A stretch of DNA of 64,000 bases. Origin: Parerythrobacter lutipelagi (GTDB taxonomy: Bacteria; Pseudomonadota; Alphaproteobacteria; Sphingomonadales; Sphingomonadaceae). The first letter of the stretch is position 1. Each line of letters opens with the position of its first letter. Shown in pieces: positions 36,113 through 44,862 of the stretch. A program made the translations under genes and the position numbers. The notes beneath the pieces are model-generated. The model saw only the letters and a list, made by a program, of their open reading frames with translations, was not told where the DNA came from and did no database searches. The stretch is from NCBI RefSeq assembly GCF_005434975.1, contig NZ_SKCJ01000002.1:496001-560000 (forward strand). The letters are read 5' to 3'.

Positions 36113-36123
36113 GGAATCGATAG

Positions 36124-36519
36124 ATGGCTATGACTGATCCCGTGGGTGATATGCTCACCCGCATCCGCAACGGTCAGCGTGCGAAGAAGGATTCCGTCCT
36201 TTCTCCCGCTTCCAAACTGCGTGCCAATGTTCTCGAAGTGCTTCAGCGCGAAGGCTACATCCGTGGCTATAGCGAAGACGCTTCAGGCAAACATGCTGCG
36301 CTGCGGATCGAACTGAAATATTTCGAGGGCGAACCTGCTATCAAGCATGTCGCTCGCGTCTCCAAGCCTGGCCGGCGCGTCTATTCGGGTTCGAAAGAAC
36401 TGCCGATCGTGCGCAACGGCCTTGGCATCACCATCGTCTCGACGCCCAAGGGTGTGCTTTCGGATGCCGAAGCGCGCATTGAGAATGTCGGCGGCGAAGT
36501 GCTCGCGGAGGTTTTCTGA
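36124..36519 (+). CDS. rpsH: 30S ribosomal protein S8
   Basis: S8 (131 residues) binds helix 21 of 16S rRNA and, in Escherichia coli, represses the spc operon. Canonical: [60 protein letters not shown] and GEVLAEVF. The stop codon shares one base with the rplF start (TGATG). Confidence 0.98.
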   Translation: MAMTDPVGDMLTRIRNGQRAKKDSVLSPASKLRANVLEVLQREGYIRGYSEDASGKHAALRIELKYFEGEPAIKHVARVSKPGRRVYSGSKELPIVRNGLGITIVSTPKGVLSDAEARIENVGGEVLAEVF

Positions 36520-37052
36520 TGAGCCGCATTGGCAAAAAGCCGGTAGCGATCCCTAGCGGGGTAACTGCCGACATCGAAGACGGTGTGCTGACTGTAAAGG
36601 GCCCCAAGGGCACTCTTACAATGGGCCTCGTCGACGAGATCGAATATTCGGTTGAAGGTGAGGAAATCACCGTCAAGCCGGCCAACGACACCCGTCGCAG
36701 CCGCGATTTCTGGGGCATGCAGCGTACGCTGGTGTCCAACCTCGTGGAAGGCGTAACCGAAGGCTATTCCAAGGTCCTCGAGATTACCGGTGTGGGTTAT
36801 CGTGCGCAGGCACAGGGCAAGAAGCTCAAGCTTCAGCTCGGTTTCAGCCATGACGTCGACCTCGATGTTCCAGAAGGTCTCGAAGTGAAAACTCCGGACC
36901 AGACGACTGTCGAAATTTCGGGCATCGACAAGCAGGCCGTTGGCCAGTTTGCCGCAGAAGTCCGCCGCTGGCGCAAGCCTGAGCCTTACAAGGGCAAGGG
37001 TATCAAGTATCGCGGCGAGTATGTCTTCCGCAAGGAAGGGAAGAAGAAGTAA
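36519..37052 (+). CDS. rplF: 50S ribosomal protein L6
   Basis: L6 (177 residues) lies near the tRNA-binding and factor-binding region of the 50S subunit. Motifs: [50 protein letters not shown] and the end [20 protein letters not shown]. It begins on the rpsH stop and rplR follows one base after its stop. Confidence 0.98.
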   Translation: MSRIGKKPVAIPSGVTADIEDGVLTVKGPKGTLTMGLVDEIEYSVEGEEITVKPANDTRRSRDFWGMQRTLVSNLVEGVTEGYSKVLEITGVGYRAQAQGKKLKLQLGFSHDVDLDVPEGLEVKTPDQTTVEISGIDKQAVGQFAAEVRRWRKPEPYKGKGIKYRGEYVFRKEGKKK

Positions 37053-37053
37053 G

Positions 37054-37398
37054 ATGGCAAAGCTTTCTCTCTTTGAACGTCGCCGACGCCGTGTGCGCAC
37101 GGCACTGCGCGCTCGTGCCGGTGGCAAACCGCGTCTGTCGGTGCATCGCACCGGCCAGCACATCTATGCTCAGATCATCGACGACAAGGCAGGCCGTACG
37201 CTGGCCGCTGCGTCGACCCTGGGTGGCAAAAGCACCGGCGGAAACGTCGATGCCGCTGCCAAGGTGGGCAAGGATATCGCAGCCGCAGCCAAGAAGGCCG
37301 GCGTAACCACTGTCGTGTTCGATCGCGGCGGGTTCCTGTTCCATGGCCGCGTCAAGGCGCTGGCCGATGCCGCCCGCGAAGGCGGGCTGGAGTTCTGA
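37054..37398 (+). CDS. rplR: 50S ribosomal protein L18
   Basis: L18 (114 residues) binds 5S rRNA in the central protuberance. The basic N-terminus [20 protein letters not shown], then [19 protein letters not shown] and the final [20 protein letters not shown] are typical. ATG 37054 gives the standard family length. GGAG near its end (37388-37391) serves the following rpsE. Confidence 0.97.
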   Translation: MAKLSLFERRRRRVRTALRARAGGKPRLSVHRTGQHIYAQIIDDKAGRTLAAASTLGGKSTGGNVDAAAKVGKDIAAAAKKAGVTTVVFDRGGFLFHGRVKALADAAREGGLEF

Positions 37399-37401
37399 TC
37401 G

Positions 37402-38349
37402 ATGGCTGACAAAAAAACCGAAACGACGCCTGAAGACGCCAAGGTAGAAGACGCGAAGGTCGAAGAGACCAAGGCGGAAGAAACCAAGGCCGAGGCGAAG
37501 GCCGAAGAAAAGCCGGCTGAAGAAGCACCGGCCGTGGCTGAGACGCCGGAAGTTGCAAAGGCTAAGGCCGATGCAGGCGTTGTCGAAGCGGAAACCGAGC
37601 ATGCGGTGACCAAGGAAGAGCCTGCTATCGCCGACACACCGTCGGAAGCTGCAGCCAACCAGTCGCCTGCGCAGGGTGCCGAAGGCAAGCCGCGCGAACA
37701 GCAGAATGCGCGCGGTGGCCGTGGCGGCCGCGACAACAACCGTGGCGGTGGCGGCGGTGGCCGTGGTCGTGGCGGACGTGACAATAACCGCCGCGGTGGT
37801 CGCCAGGAAGAAGATGATGGCATCATCGAGAAGCTGGTCCACATCAACCGCGTTTCGAAAACGGTGAAGGGCGGTAAGCGATTCGGTTTCGCAGCGCTGG
37901 TCGTCGTGGGTGACGGCTCGGGCCGCGTCGGTTTCGGCAAGGGCAAGGCACGCGAAGTGCCGGAAGCCATTACCAAGGCAACCGCTGCTGCACGCAAGAA
38001 AATGGTTCGCGTTCCGCTCAAGGAAGGCCGCACATTGCATCACGATGCCAAGGGCCGTTTCGGCGCTGGCAAGGTCACCATCCGCACCGCGCCTCCGGGT
38101 ACCGGTATCATCGCCGGTGGTCCGATGCGTGCTGTGTTTGAAAGCCTCGGCGTGGCCGATGTGGTGACCAAGTCGGTCGGCACTTCGAACCCCTACAACA
38201 TGATCCGCGCCACTTTCGACGCGCTAGTGAACCAGACTTCGCCGAAGTCGGTCGCTCAGCGTCGCGGCAAGAAGGTCGCAGACCTGCTTGGTCGCGGTGG
38301 CGCAAGCGAGGCAGAGGCTCAAGCCGACGCCGCAGCTGTAACGGAGTAA
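37402..38349 (+). CDS. rpsE: 30S ribosomal protein S5 with long low-complexity RG-rich N-terminal extension
   Basis: S5 lines the mRNA entry channel and affects accuracy. Here it is 315 residues against about 165 in Escherichia coli. The normal core starts near residue 141 ([20 protein letters not shown]) and is complete. Before it lie about 100 residues rich in Glu, Lys, Ala and Pro with imperfect short repeats, then residues 103-134 rich in Gly, Arg and Asn with several RGG motifs. RG-rich N-termini are, as I recall, typical of Sphingomonadales S5, but the acidic/lysine part makes this one very long. The start ATG follows GGAG by ten bases. A function in RNA binding is plausible but unproven. 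Confidence 0.96.
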   Translation: MADKKTETTPEDAKVEDAKVEETKAEETKAEAKAEEKPAEEAPAVAETPEVAKAKADAGVVEAETEHAVTKEEPAIADTPSEAAANQSPAQGAEGKPREQQNARGGRGGRDNNRGGGGGGRGRGGRDNNRRGGRQEEDDGIIEKLVHINRVSKTVKGGKRFGFAALVVVGDGSGRVGFGKGKAREVPEAITKATAAARKKMVRVPLKEGRTLHHDAKGRFGAGKVTIRTAPPGTGIIAGGPMRAVFESLGVADVVTKSVGTSNPYNMIRATFDALVNQTSPKSVAQRRGKKVADLLGRGGASEAEAQADAAAVTE

Positions 38350-38355
38350 GGCACG

Positions 38356-38541
38356 ATGGCCGACAAGAAGACCGTCAAGATCAAGCAGATCGGTTCGCCG
38401 ATCCGCCGTCCGGAGAGCCAGCGCAAGATCCTCATCGGTCTTGGGCTCAACAAGATGCACAAAGTTGTCGAGCGTCAGGATACCCCTGAAGTTCGCGGCG
38501 CGATCGCCAAGATCCCGCATCTCGTTACGGTGGTCGACTGA
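38356..38541 (+). CDS. rpmD: 50S ribosomal protein L30
   Basis: L30 (61 residues) is a small, non-universal 50S protein. The family core is [19 protein letters not shown], then [20 protein letters not shown] and a terminal IPHLVTVVD. It follows rpsE after six bases. A terminator-like hairpin stands between it and rplO. Confidence 0.96.
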   Translation: MADKKTVKIKQIGSPIRRPESQRKILIGLGLNKMHKVVERQDTPEVRGAIAKIPHLVTVVD

Positions 38542-38564
38542 TCATTCTCAATCATTGAATTGGG

Positions 38565-38590
38565 TGGCCCGGTCCTGTACCGGGCCATTT
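38565..38590 (+). terminator. Terminator-like hairpin between rpmD and rplO
   Basis: TGGCCCGGT (38565-38573) pairs perfectly with ACCGGGCCA (38579-38587) around a five-base loop and is followed by TTTCC. The T-run is short, so it probably attenuates rather than ends the spc transcript before rplO-secY-adk. Confidence 0.6.
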
Positions 38591-38628
38591 CCTATTCAGC
38601 GCGAACAAAAGCGAAAGCGAGTGCAGAC

Positions 38629-39153
38629 ATGAAACTCAACGAAATCAAAGACAACGAAGGCGCCCGCAAAGAGCGCATGCGCGTGGGCCGTGGTATCGGC
38701 TCGGGCAAGGGCAAGACTGCCGCGCGTGGTCAGAAGGGCCAGAAGAGCCGCGAAGGCGTCGCCATCAAGGGCTTCGAAGGCGGCCAGATGCCGCTTCACA
38801 TGCGCCTGCCGAAGCGCGGCTTCAACAATCCGTTTGGCAAGGACTATGCTGAAGTGAACCTGGGCATGGTCCAGAAGTTCATCGACGCCAAGAAGCTCGA
38901 TGCCAAGAAGGACATCGATCACGCTGCGCTGAAGGCAGCCGGTCTTGCCAAAGGCGGCAAGGACGGCGTCCGTCTCCTCGGCAAGGGCGAGATCAAGGCA
39001 AAGGCCAAATTCGTCGTTGCTGGTGCCTCCAAGGGCGCTGTTGCAGCAGTCGAAAAGGCTGGCGGTTCGGTCGAAGTGATCGATCGCGGTGCTCCTGAGC
39101 ACGAGAAGAAAGCCAAGCGCGCCGAAGCAAACAAGGCTGCCAAGGCAAACTAA
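38629..39153 (+). CDS. rplO: 50S ribosomal protein L15
   Basis: L15 (174 residues) is a late-assembly 50S protein. The Gly-rich N-terminus ([20 protein letters not shown]), [20 protein letters not shown] and [20 protein letters not shown] are characteristic. It has a basic C-terminal tail of about 25 residues ([15 protein letters not shown]) beyond the usual end. ATG 38629 is the conventional start. It sits between two hairpins. Confidence 0.97.
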   Translation: MKLNEIKDNEGARKERMRVGRGIGSGKGKTAARGQKGQKSREGVAIKGFEGGQMPLHMRLPKRGFNNPFGKDYAEVNLGMVQKFIDAKKLDAKKDIDHAALKAAGLAKGGKDGVRLLGKGEIKAKAKFVVAGASKGAVAAVEKAGGSVEVIDRGAPEHEKKAKRAEANKAAKAN

Positions 39154-39165
39154 TCGACATAATCG

Positions 39166-39200
39166 GGGAGCGGGGGTTCGACATCGGACGATCCGCTCCC
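39166..39200 (+). promoter_or_regulatory. Hairpin between rplO and secY
   Basis: GGGAGCGG (39166-39173) is a perfect inverted match to CCGCTCCC (39193-39200) with a 19-base loop, followed by a pyrimidine-rich TATCTATCCTTCC. It lies in the 105-base rplO-secY gap and may be an attenuator or mRNA-processing signal. Confidence 0.5.
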
Positions 39201-39258
39201 TATCTATCCTTCCTGAGCCGGGAGGGTCCGGCGCAAAAGCAGGATTCAAGACGCTCTC

Positions 39259-40623
39259 ATGGCAACACGCGCCGATAACATTGCAAGCAATCTGAGCTTT
39301 GCAAACTTCTCGAAAGCGACCGAGCTCAAGAACCGGATCTGGTTCACGATCGGTGCGCTGGTCGTATTCCGCTTTCTCAGCTTCATTCCGCTCCCCGGCG
39401 TCGATGCGCGGGCGCTTCAGGCGCTGAGTGCTCAGACGAGCGGCACTATTCTCGATATGTTCAACACGTTCACCGGCGGCAGCCTGGAGCGTATGAGCCT
39501 GATCGCGCTTGGCGTGATGCCATATATTACGGCATCGATTGTCATTCAGCTCGCCGCGTCGCTTCACCCGACGCTGGCCGCGCTGAAGAAAGAAGGGGCA
39601 AGCGGGCGCCAGAAGCTTAATCAGTATACCCGCTACGGCACTGTGTTTCTGTGCGCGATTCAGGGCTGGTTCCTGGCCGCAGGTCTGGAAAGCTTTGCAG
39701 CATCGAACGGTCTCCAGGCGGTGGTCGATCCGGGCTATATGTTCCGCATCGGCGTAGTTATCAGCCTCATCGGCGGTACGATGTTCCTGCTGTGGCTCGG
39801 TGAACAGATCACCAGCCGCGGTATCGGCAATGGCGTATCGCTTATCATTATGGCCGGTATTGTTGCGCAATTCCCGACTTTCGCTGCGAACATTTTTGGC
39901 CAGTCCCGCGGCGGCGAACTGGGTGGCGGCATCGTCGCGCTGTTTGTGCTGATGGTTATCGCGCTGATTCTGGTGATCTGCTTCTTCGAACGCGCACAGC
40001 GGCGACTGCTGATCCAGTATCCCAAGCGCGCCAGTGCACGGGGCATGATGCAGGCCGACCGGTCGCATCTGCCGCTCAAACTGAACACCGCGGGCGTCAT
40101 CCCGCCGATTTTCGCCAGCTCGTTGCTGTTGCTGCCGCTGACCATTACCCAGTTTGCCGGCAATTCGATCGATACGGAAAGCGGCGGCGGCGCGTTCCTG
40201 CAGCAGACGCTGCAGTATCTCGGTCAGGGCCAGCCGCTTTATCTCGCGCTGTATGCGGCAGGGATCATCTTCTTCTGCTTCTTCTACACCGCGGTTGTGT
40301 TCAATCCAGAAGACACGGCCGAGAACCTGAAAAAGAACGGCGGCTTCATCCCGGGCATCCGTCCGGGTAACCGGACTGCCGAGTACCTGGATTATGTCCT
40401 GACTCGCATCACTGTTGTCGGCGCAATTTACCTGACAGTCGTTTGTATCCTGCCCGAATACATGATCGGCCAGATGAACATTCCGATCTTCCTTGGCGGC
40501 ACCAGCTTGCTGATTGTGGTGAATGTGACTGTTGACACGATCAGCCAGATCCAGTCGCATTTGCTGGCACATCAGTATGGTGACCTGATCAAGAAAGCGA
40601 AGCTGAAAGGCCGGATGCGCTAA
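39259..40623 (+). CDS. secY: Preprotein translocase subunit SecY
   Basis: SecY (454 residues) is the channel subunit of the SecYEG translocon in the cytoplasmic membrane. Ten hydrophobic segments are visible, with RIWFTIGALVVFRFLSFIPL at the start, the plug-region LDMFNTFTGGSLERMSL, GIGNGVSLIIMAGIVA, and the C-terminal GTSLLIVVNVTVDTISQIQS. Length is normal. It precedes adk after 32 bases, the usual alphaproteobacterial order. Confidence 0.98.
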   Translation: MATRADNIASNLSFANFSKATELKNRIWFTIGALVVFRFLSFIPLPGVDARALQALSAQTSGTILDMFNTFTGGSLERMSLIALGVMPYITASIVIQLAASLHPTLAALKKEGASGRQKLNQYTRYGTVFLCAIQGWFLAAGLESFAASNGLQAVVDPGYMFRIGVVISLIGGTMFLLWLGEQITSRGIGNGVSLIIMAGIVAQFPTFAANIFGQSRGGELGGGIVALFVLMVIALILVICFFERAQRRLLIQYPKRASARGMMQADRSHLPLKLNTAGVIPPIFASSLLLLPLTITQFAGNSIDTESGGGAFLQQTLQYLGQGQPLYLALYAAGIIFFCFFYTAVVFNPEDTAENLKKNGGFIPGIRPGNRTAEYLDYVLTRITVVGAIYLTVVCILPEYMIGQMNIPIFLGGTSLLIVVNVTVDTISQIQSHLLAHQYGDLIKKAKLKGRMR

Positions 40624-40655
40624 GCGCGCAACGCCGTTCCAAGGGGGCAAAGCTT

Positions 40656-41303
40656 GTGAATATCATCCTGTTGGGTCCGCCGGGTGCCGGGAAAGGCACA
40701 CAATCGGCAAACCTCGTCGAAAATCACAAGATGCGACAGCTTTCAACCGGCGACATGCTGCGCGCGGCGGTCAAGGCGCAGACTCCTGTCGGGCTTGAAG
40801 CCAAGGCGGTGATGGAGCGCGGCGATCTGGTTTCCGACGAGATCGTTTCGAGCCTGATCAGCGATGAACTCGCTGCCATGAGCGACGATACCGGCGTGAT
40901 CTTCGATGGCTATCCGCGGACCGAGGCGCAAGCCACCTCGCTCGATGAAATTCTCGAACAGCATGGTCGCAAGCTGGACCATGTGATCGAGCTGGAAGTT
41001 AACGAAGACGCGCTGGTCGAACGGATCACCGGGCGTTTTTCCTGTGCCAGTTGTGGCGCGCTGTATCATGATACGGCCAACCCGCCCAAGGTTGAGGGCG
41101 TCTGCGATGCCTGCGGTTCGACCGAATTCAAGCGCCGGCCTGATGACAATGAAGACACGGTGCGCAACCGGATGGCAGAATACCGTGCCAAGACGGCGCC
41201 GATCCTGCCGATCTACGATGCCCGGGGCATTGTCACCCGGGTCGACGGAATGGCATCGATCAGCCAGGTCACGCAGGCGCTCAACGCAATCCTCGCGTCC
41301 TGA
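40656..41303 (+). CDS. adk: Adenylate kinase (zinc-type LID)
   Basis: Adk (215 residues) converts AMP and ATP to two ADP. The P-loop GPPGAGKGTQ, the AMP-binding STGDMLRA and FDGYPRTEAQA, and the LID domain are clear. The LID carries four cysteines (CASC near residue 129, CDAC near 151), the zinc-binding form. Translation starts at GTG 40656 after AAGGGGG. In most alphaproteobacteria rpsM follows directly; here two unrelated genes intervene. Confidence 0.96.
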   Translation: MNIILLGPPGAGKGTQSANLVENHKMRQLSTGDMLRAAVKAQTPVGLEAKAVMERGDLVSDEIVSSLISDELAAMSDDTGVIFDGYPRTEAQATSLDEILEQHGRKLDHVIELEVNEDALVERITGRFSCASCGALYHDTANPPKVEGVCDACGSTEFKRRPDDNEDTVRNRMAEYRAKTAPILPIYDARGIVTRVDGMASISQVTQALNAILAS

Positions 41304-41350
41304 GTGCTGACCCTTTTCAAGCGCTCCGGTCCATGGGATAGGAGCGCGAT

Positions 41351-42073
41351 ATGAAAGGGTACTCCATGAAAAAATTCGCCTTTGGTGCGTCACTTGCGGC
41401 CGCTGCTTTTGCCATGCCTGTGCAGGCGGAGGTCGTCAGCCAGGGCAACGGCGCGTTCGTAACGCGCGACAGCGCCGTGGTTGAAGCAGATGTTCGCACG
41501 GCATGGCTCAAACTGATCGCACCAGGGGAATGGTGGGATTCGGCACACACCTGGTCGGGCGAATCCGAAAACATGATGCTGACCCCGCAAGGGGGTGGAT
41601 GCTTCTGCGAACGTATTCCCGGTGAAGACGGTGACAAGCGCATCGGACTTGATGGCAGTGTGCAGCACATGGTTGTGCTGAATGCCGCGCCGGACCGGGT
41701 GCTGCGGATGCGGGGCGGGCTCGGCCCGCTGCAGAGCGAGCCGGTCGATGGCGTGCTGACGATTGCGTTGTCCGAGACTGACGAAGGCACGCTGATCGTT
41801 TTCGAATATGTCGTGGGCGGGTTCATGCGGTTCGAGACTCCGGTCATTGCCAAGGCGGTGGACGGAGTGATGACCCAGCAGCTCGACAATTTGGCGGAAA
41901 CTCTTGGCCGCGTTGATGCGCCTGCGCCTGACGAAGACCCCGCTGAAGACGAGGCATCTGAGGAAAGCGATGCGGGTGATGCCTCCGACGGGGACGCTTC
42001 CGATGGGGAAACGGCCGTTGAGGAAGCGCCGGAACGTATATCGGTTGACGAGGCCTTCGGCGAAATCGAGTAA
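41351..42073 (+). CDS. Exported SRPBCC (START-like) protein with acidic tail
   Basis: A 240-residue protein with a signal peptide (KKFAFGASLAAAAFAMPVQA) and a single SRPBCC/START-like ligand-binding domain (about residues 35-190; AWLKLIAPGEWWDSAHTWSG, LDGSVQHMVVLNAAPDRVLR). The last 45 residues are strongly acidic and Asp/Glu/Ser/Ala-rich. AGGAG six bases before ATG 41351 supports that start; ATG 41366 is an alternative that still keeps the signal peptide. It probably binds a hydrophobic ligand in the periplasm, which is inference. It lies between adk and gdhA, inside what is normally a ribosomal gene run. Confidence 0.72.
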   Translation: MKGYSMKKFAFGASLAAAAFAMPVQAEVVSQGNGAFVTRDSAVVEADVRTAWLKLIAPGEWWDSAHTWSGESENMMLTPQGGGCFCERIPGEDGDKRIGLDGSVQHMVVLNAAPDRVLRMRGGLGPLQSEPVDGVLTIALSETDEGTLIVFEYVVGGFMRFETPVIAKAVDGVMTQQLDNLAETLGRVDAPAPDEDPAEDEASEESDAGDASDGDASDGETAVEEAPERISVDEAFGEIE

Positions 42074-42244
42074 CCGACCCGCCGCAGAAACAAGGGTTTG
42101 GCAGCTGGCGATTCGTCGCTAGGGTGCCGCTCAAGCAAAGAGCGTGAGTCGGGCCTTCGGTCCAGATAACTGCGCCGCAAAGTGGTCGCCGAATATTCAG
42201 CAGCACTGCACACTGGGTGCAACTGCATGCGAAAGGGGGAGGCC

Positions 42245-43606
42245 ATGGCTTCAATTTACGAACGGCACGTCGATTTTCCGACCTTTATGGAGGGCGTGAA
42301 AAAGCGCAATGCAGGGCAGACTGAATTCATCCAGGCGGTGCAGGAAGTCGCGCAGGACATCTTCGATTTCATCGAAGACAAGGAAGAATATCACGAAGCC
42401 CAGATCCTGCGGCGAATAGCCGAGCCGGATCGTGTCGTTTCATTCCGCGTGTGCTGGGAAGACGACAACCACAACGTCCGCGTCCAGCGCGGATGGCGGG
42501 TCCAGAACAACAATGCGATTGGCCCCTACAAGGGCGGCATCCGCTTCCACCCGAGCGTGAATGAAAGCGTGCTCAAGTTCCTCGCCTTCGAACAGACCTT
42601 CAAGAATTCGCTGACCGGCTTGCCGATGGGCGGCGGCAAGGGCGGTTCGAACTTCAATCCGAAGGGCAAGAGCGACAGCGAAGTGATGCGTTTTTGCCAG
42701 AGCTTCATGACGGAACTCTATCGTCACATCGGCCCCGATACCGACGTGCCGGCGGGCGATATTGGCGTGGGCGGGCGCGAAATCGGCTATATGTTCGGCC
42801 AGTACAAGCGCATCACTAATCGCTGGGAAGGCGTGCTGACCGGCAAGGGCATCGAATATGGCGGTTCGCAGATGCGGCCCGAAGCCACCGGTTATGGTGC
42901 AGTCTACTTCCTCCAGAACATGCTCGAGCACAAAGGCGATAGTGTGGACGGCAAAACCGCAGTCATTTCCGGGTCCGGGAATGTCGCGACCCATGCTGCG
43001 GAGAAGATCACCCAGCTTGGCGGCAAGGTGCTGACGCTGTCTGACAGTGGCGGATTCATCCACGATCCCGATGGCATCGACCAGGAGAAGATCGACTGGA
43101 TCAAGCATCTCAAGAATGTGAAGCGGGGCCGGATAAGCGAATATTGCGATCACTATACCGGCTCGACTTTCCACGAAGGCAAACGGCCCTGGTCGGTCGA
43201 CTGCGACCTCGCGCTGCCCTGCGCAACGCAGAACGAGCTGAATGAAGACGAAGCCAAAGAACTGGTTTCGAACGGTGTGAAGGCCGTTTCCGAAGGCGCG
43301 AACATGCCGACCACGCTCGAAGGCGTGCATGTCTTTCACGATGCCAAGGTGATGTATGCGCCGGGCAAAGCGGCAAACGCCGGTGGTGTGGCGGTTTCAG
43401 GCCTGGAGATGAGCCAGAACGCAGAACGCATCAGCTGGAACCACGAGCGCCTGGGCGACATGCTGACCGAACTGATGCAAGGCATCCACGAAAAATGCGT
43501 GGAATATGGCGACCAGGGCGATGGCCACGTCGACTATGTGAAAGGCGCGAACATTGCCGGCTTCAAGAAAGTCGCTGATGCCATGCTGGCCTTCGGCGTC
43601 GTCTGA
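42245..43606 (+). CDS. gdhA: NADP-specific glutamate dehydrogenase
   Basis: GdhA (453 residues) aminates 2-oxoglutarate to glutamate. The 450-residue class is typical of biosynthetic, NADP-dependent enzymes. Seen are RVCWEDDNHNVRVQRGWRVQ, the substrate loop GPYKGGIRFHPSVNESVLKF, the catalytic-lysine region GLPMGGGKGGSNFNPKG, DVPAGDIGVGGREIGYMFGQ and the nucleotide-binding ISGSGNVATHAAEKI. ATG 42245 follows AAGGGGGAGG closely; ATG 42227 is possible. It stands alone between the START-like gene and the rpsM leader. Confidence 0.95.
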   Translation: MASIYERHVDFPTFMEGVKKRNAGQTEFIQAVQEVAQDIFDFIEDKEEYHEAQILRRIAEPDRVVSFRVCWEDDNHNVRVQRGWRVQNNNAIGPYKGGIRFHPSVNESVLKFLAFEQTFKNSLTGLPMGGGKGGSNFNPKGKSDSEVMRFCQSFMTELYRHIGPDTDVPAGDIGVGGREIGYMFGQYKRITNRWEGVLTGKGIEYGGSQMRPEATGYGAVYFLQNMLEHKGDSVDGKTAVISGSGNVATHAAEKITQLGGKVLTLSDSGGFIHDPDGIDQEKIDWIKHLKNVKRGRISEYCDHYTGSTFHEGKRPWSVDCDLALPCATQNELNEDEAKELVSNGVKAVSEGANMPTTLEGVHVFHDAKVMYAPGKAANAGGVAVSGLEMSQNAERISWNHERLGDMLTELMQGIHEKCVEYGDQGDGHVDYVKGANIAGFKKVADAMLAFGVV

Positions 43607-43930
43607 GCTGTCATAGAACTGGGCTGGGCGAGCCGGTTGTCGGCCAAGGATTTTGACAAGCTGCAAAGCTGGTGTAGAACCCTTGGCAAATACCGGCTCG
43701 CCTCCCATATGGACGGCGTCGCTGGTTGTGCGTGCTTACACGGTTGACGCAGCAAGCGAATCGCCGTAAGCGCGCCCCTCATTCGACAGTTTCGAAAGAG
43801 TCCGGCAGGCGGCAGCCATTGATGCATGCCATCCGGGCTTTTTGCCGTAGGGCACGAAAGTGTCGATGAATTGAGCGATGAGATAGGGAAGGGCGTAGCG
43901 CCTTGGTCCCTGTGGAGCATGGAGAAGTAA
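43607..43930. other. Intergenic region before rpsM (324 bases)
   Basis: No gene is present. The left part holds a long nested hairpin (43627-43702, listed separately). The right part contains a T-run after GGGC (GGGCTTTTT at 43836-43844), possibly the end of a hairpin near 43810-43836, and GGAGAA at 43921-43926 as the rpsM ribosome binding site. A promoter for the alpha operon is expected here, since the upstream gene gdhA is unrelated. Confidence 0.55.
43627..43702 (+). promoter_or_regulatory. Nested stem-loop, candidate structured leader RNA of the alpha operon
   Basis: GGCGAGCCGGT (43627-43637) pairs perfectly with ACCGGCTCGCC (43692-43702). Inside it, after a small internal loop, GCCAAGG (43643-43649) pairs with CCTTGGC (43681-43687), and an inner AGCT/AGCT pair can form near 43659-43669. 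The whole 76-base segment folds as one rod. It lies between gdhA and rpsM with no T-run directly after it. It could be the 3' end of the gdhA transcript or a leader RNA for rpsM-rpsK-rpoA-rplQ. Confidence 0.5.
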
Positions 43931-44299
43931 GTGGCTCGTATTGCCGGGGTAAACCTCCCCACCAACAAACGCGTTATTATTGCGCTGACATATATTCACG
44001 GTATCGGCCGGACCAAGGCTGTCGAGATCGCCGACAAGGTCGGAATTGATCACGCCACTCGTGTGCAGGACCTGTCCGACACTGAAGTCGTTCAGATCCG
44101 CGAGGCGATTGACACCGATCACATGGTCGAGGGCGATCTTCGTCGCGAAACATCGATGAACATCAAGCGGCTGATGGACCTCAGGTCCTATCGCGGTTTG
44201 CGTCACCGTAACGGCCTGCCCGTTCGCGGCCAGCGCACTCACACCAACGCCCGCACCCGCAAGGGCAAGGCGAAGCCGATCGCCGGCAAGAAGAAGTAA
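43931..44299 (+). CDS. rpsM: 30S ribosomal protein S13
   Basis: S13 (122 residues) is in the 30S head and contacts P-site tRNA and the 50S subunit. Canonical: [59 protein letters not shown] and a basic [12 protein letters not shown] tail. It starts at GTG 43931 with GGAGAA upstream. First gene of the alpha operon. Confidence 0.98.
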   Translation: MARIAGVNLPTNKRVIIALTYIHGIGRTKAVEIADKVGIDHATRVQDLSDTEVVQIREAIDTDHMVEGDLRRETSMNIKRLMDLRSYRGLRHRNGLPVRGQRTHTNARTRKGKAKPIAGKKK

Positions 44300-44354
44300 G
44301 CGAACTCTCGCAGCTTCGCTTTCAACCACTTCTTAAGAACAGGATACCGACACC

Positions 44355-44744
44355 ATGGCACGCGAACCCGGCCGAGTAAGGCGGCGCGACAAGAAGAACA
44401 TCACGAGCGGCGTCGCGCACGTAAACGCCAGCTTCAACAACACCATGATCACCATCACGGATGCACAGGGCAATGCGATCAGCTGGTCCAGCGCCGGGAT
44501 GATGGGCTTCAAGGGCAGTCGCAAATCGACTCCCTATGCCGCCCAGGTCGCAGCAGACGATGCTGGCAAGAAGGCCGCCGAACATGGCGTCCGGACGCTG
44601 GAAGTCGAAGTGAAGGGTCCCGGATCGGGCCGTGAGAGCGCTCTTCGCGCTTTGCAGGCTGTCGGGTTCACGATCACTTCGATCCGTGACGTTACGCCGA
44701 TCCCGCACAACGGGGTCCGGCCTTCCAAGCGTCGCCGCGTCTGA
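44355..44744 (+). CDS. rpsK: 30S ribosomal protein S11
   Basis: S11 (129 residues) lies on the 30S platform near the exit site. Motifs: [59 protein letters not shown] and [16 protein letters not shown]. It follows rpsM; rpsD does not follow, consistent with alphaproteobacteria. Confidence 0.98.
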   Translation: MAREPGRVRRRDKKNITSGVAHVNASFNNTMITITDAQGNAISWSSAGMMGFKGSRKSTPYAAQVAADDAGKKAAEHGVRTLEVEVKGPGSGRESALRALQAVGFTITSIRDVTPIPHNGVRPSKRRRV

Positions 44745-44757
44745 TCCGTACCTGCCT

Positions 44758-44819
44758 GGCGGCTTTCGGGCCGCCGACATTTTCACGGACCGGACGCGCT
44801 TTATCAGCGCTGCCGGTCC
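44758..44819 (+). promoter_or_regulatory. Two hairpins between rpsK and rpoA
   Basis: GGCGGC/GCCGCC (44758-44775, loop of six) is followed by ACATTTT, and a second hairpin GGACCGG-AC-GCGC pairs with GCGC-TG-CCGGTCC (44787-44819). Both lie in the 118-base rpsK-rpoA gap. They could act as an attenuator or processing site lowering rpoA expression relative to ribosomal proteins. Confidence 0.5.
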
Positions 44820-44862
44820 TGCCCATATCTGAACACGCTTCCAAGCGAATTAGGGGAAATCC

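Noticed and set aside
37402-37700. Frameshift or assembly error at the start of rpsE
   Set aside because: The extended frame is continuous, begins with a good ribosome binding site three bases after rplR and has protein-like composition; RG-rich S5 N-termini are known from relatives.
38596-40650. A 684-codon minus-strand open frame across rplO and secY
   Set aside because: Antisense to canonical rplO and secY, with a low-complexity His/Gln/Arg-rich translation typical of shadow frames.
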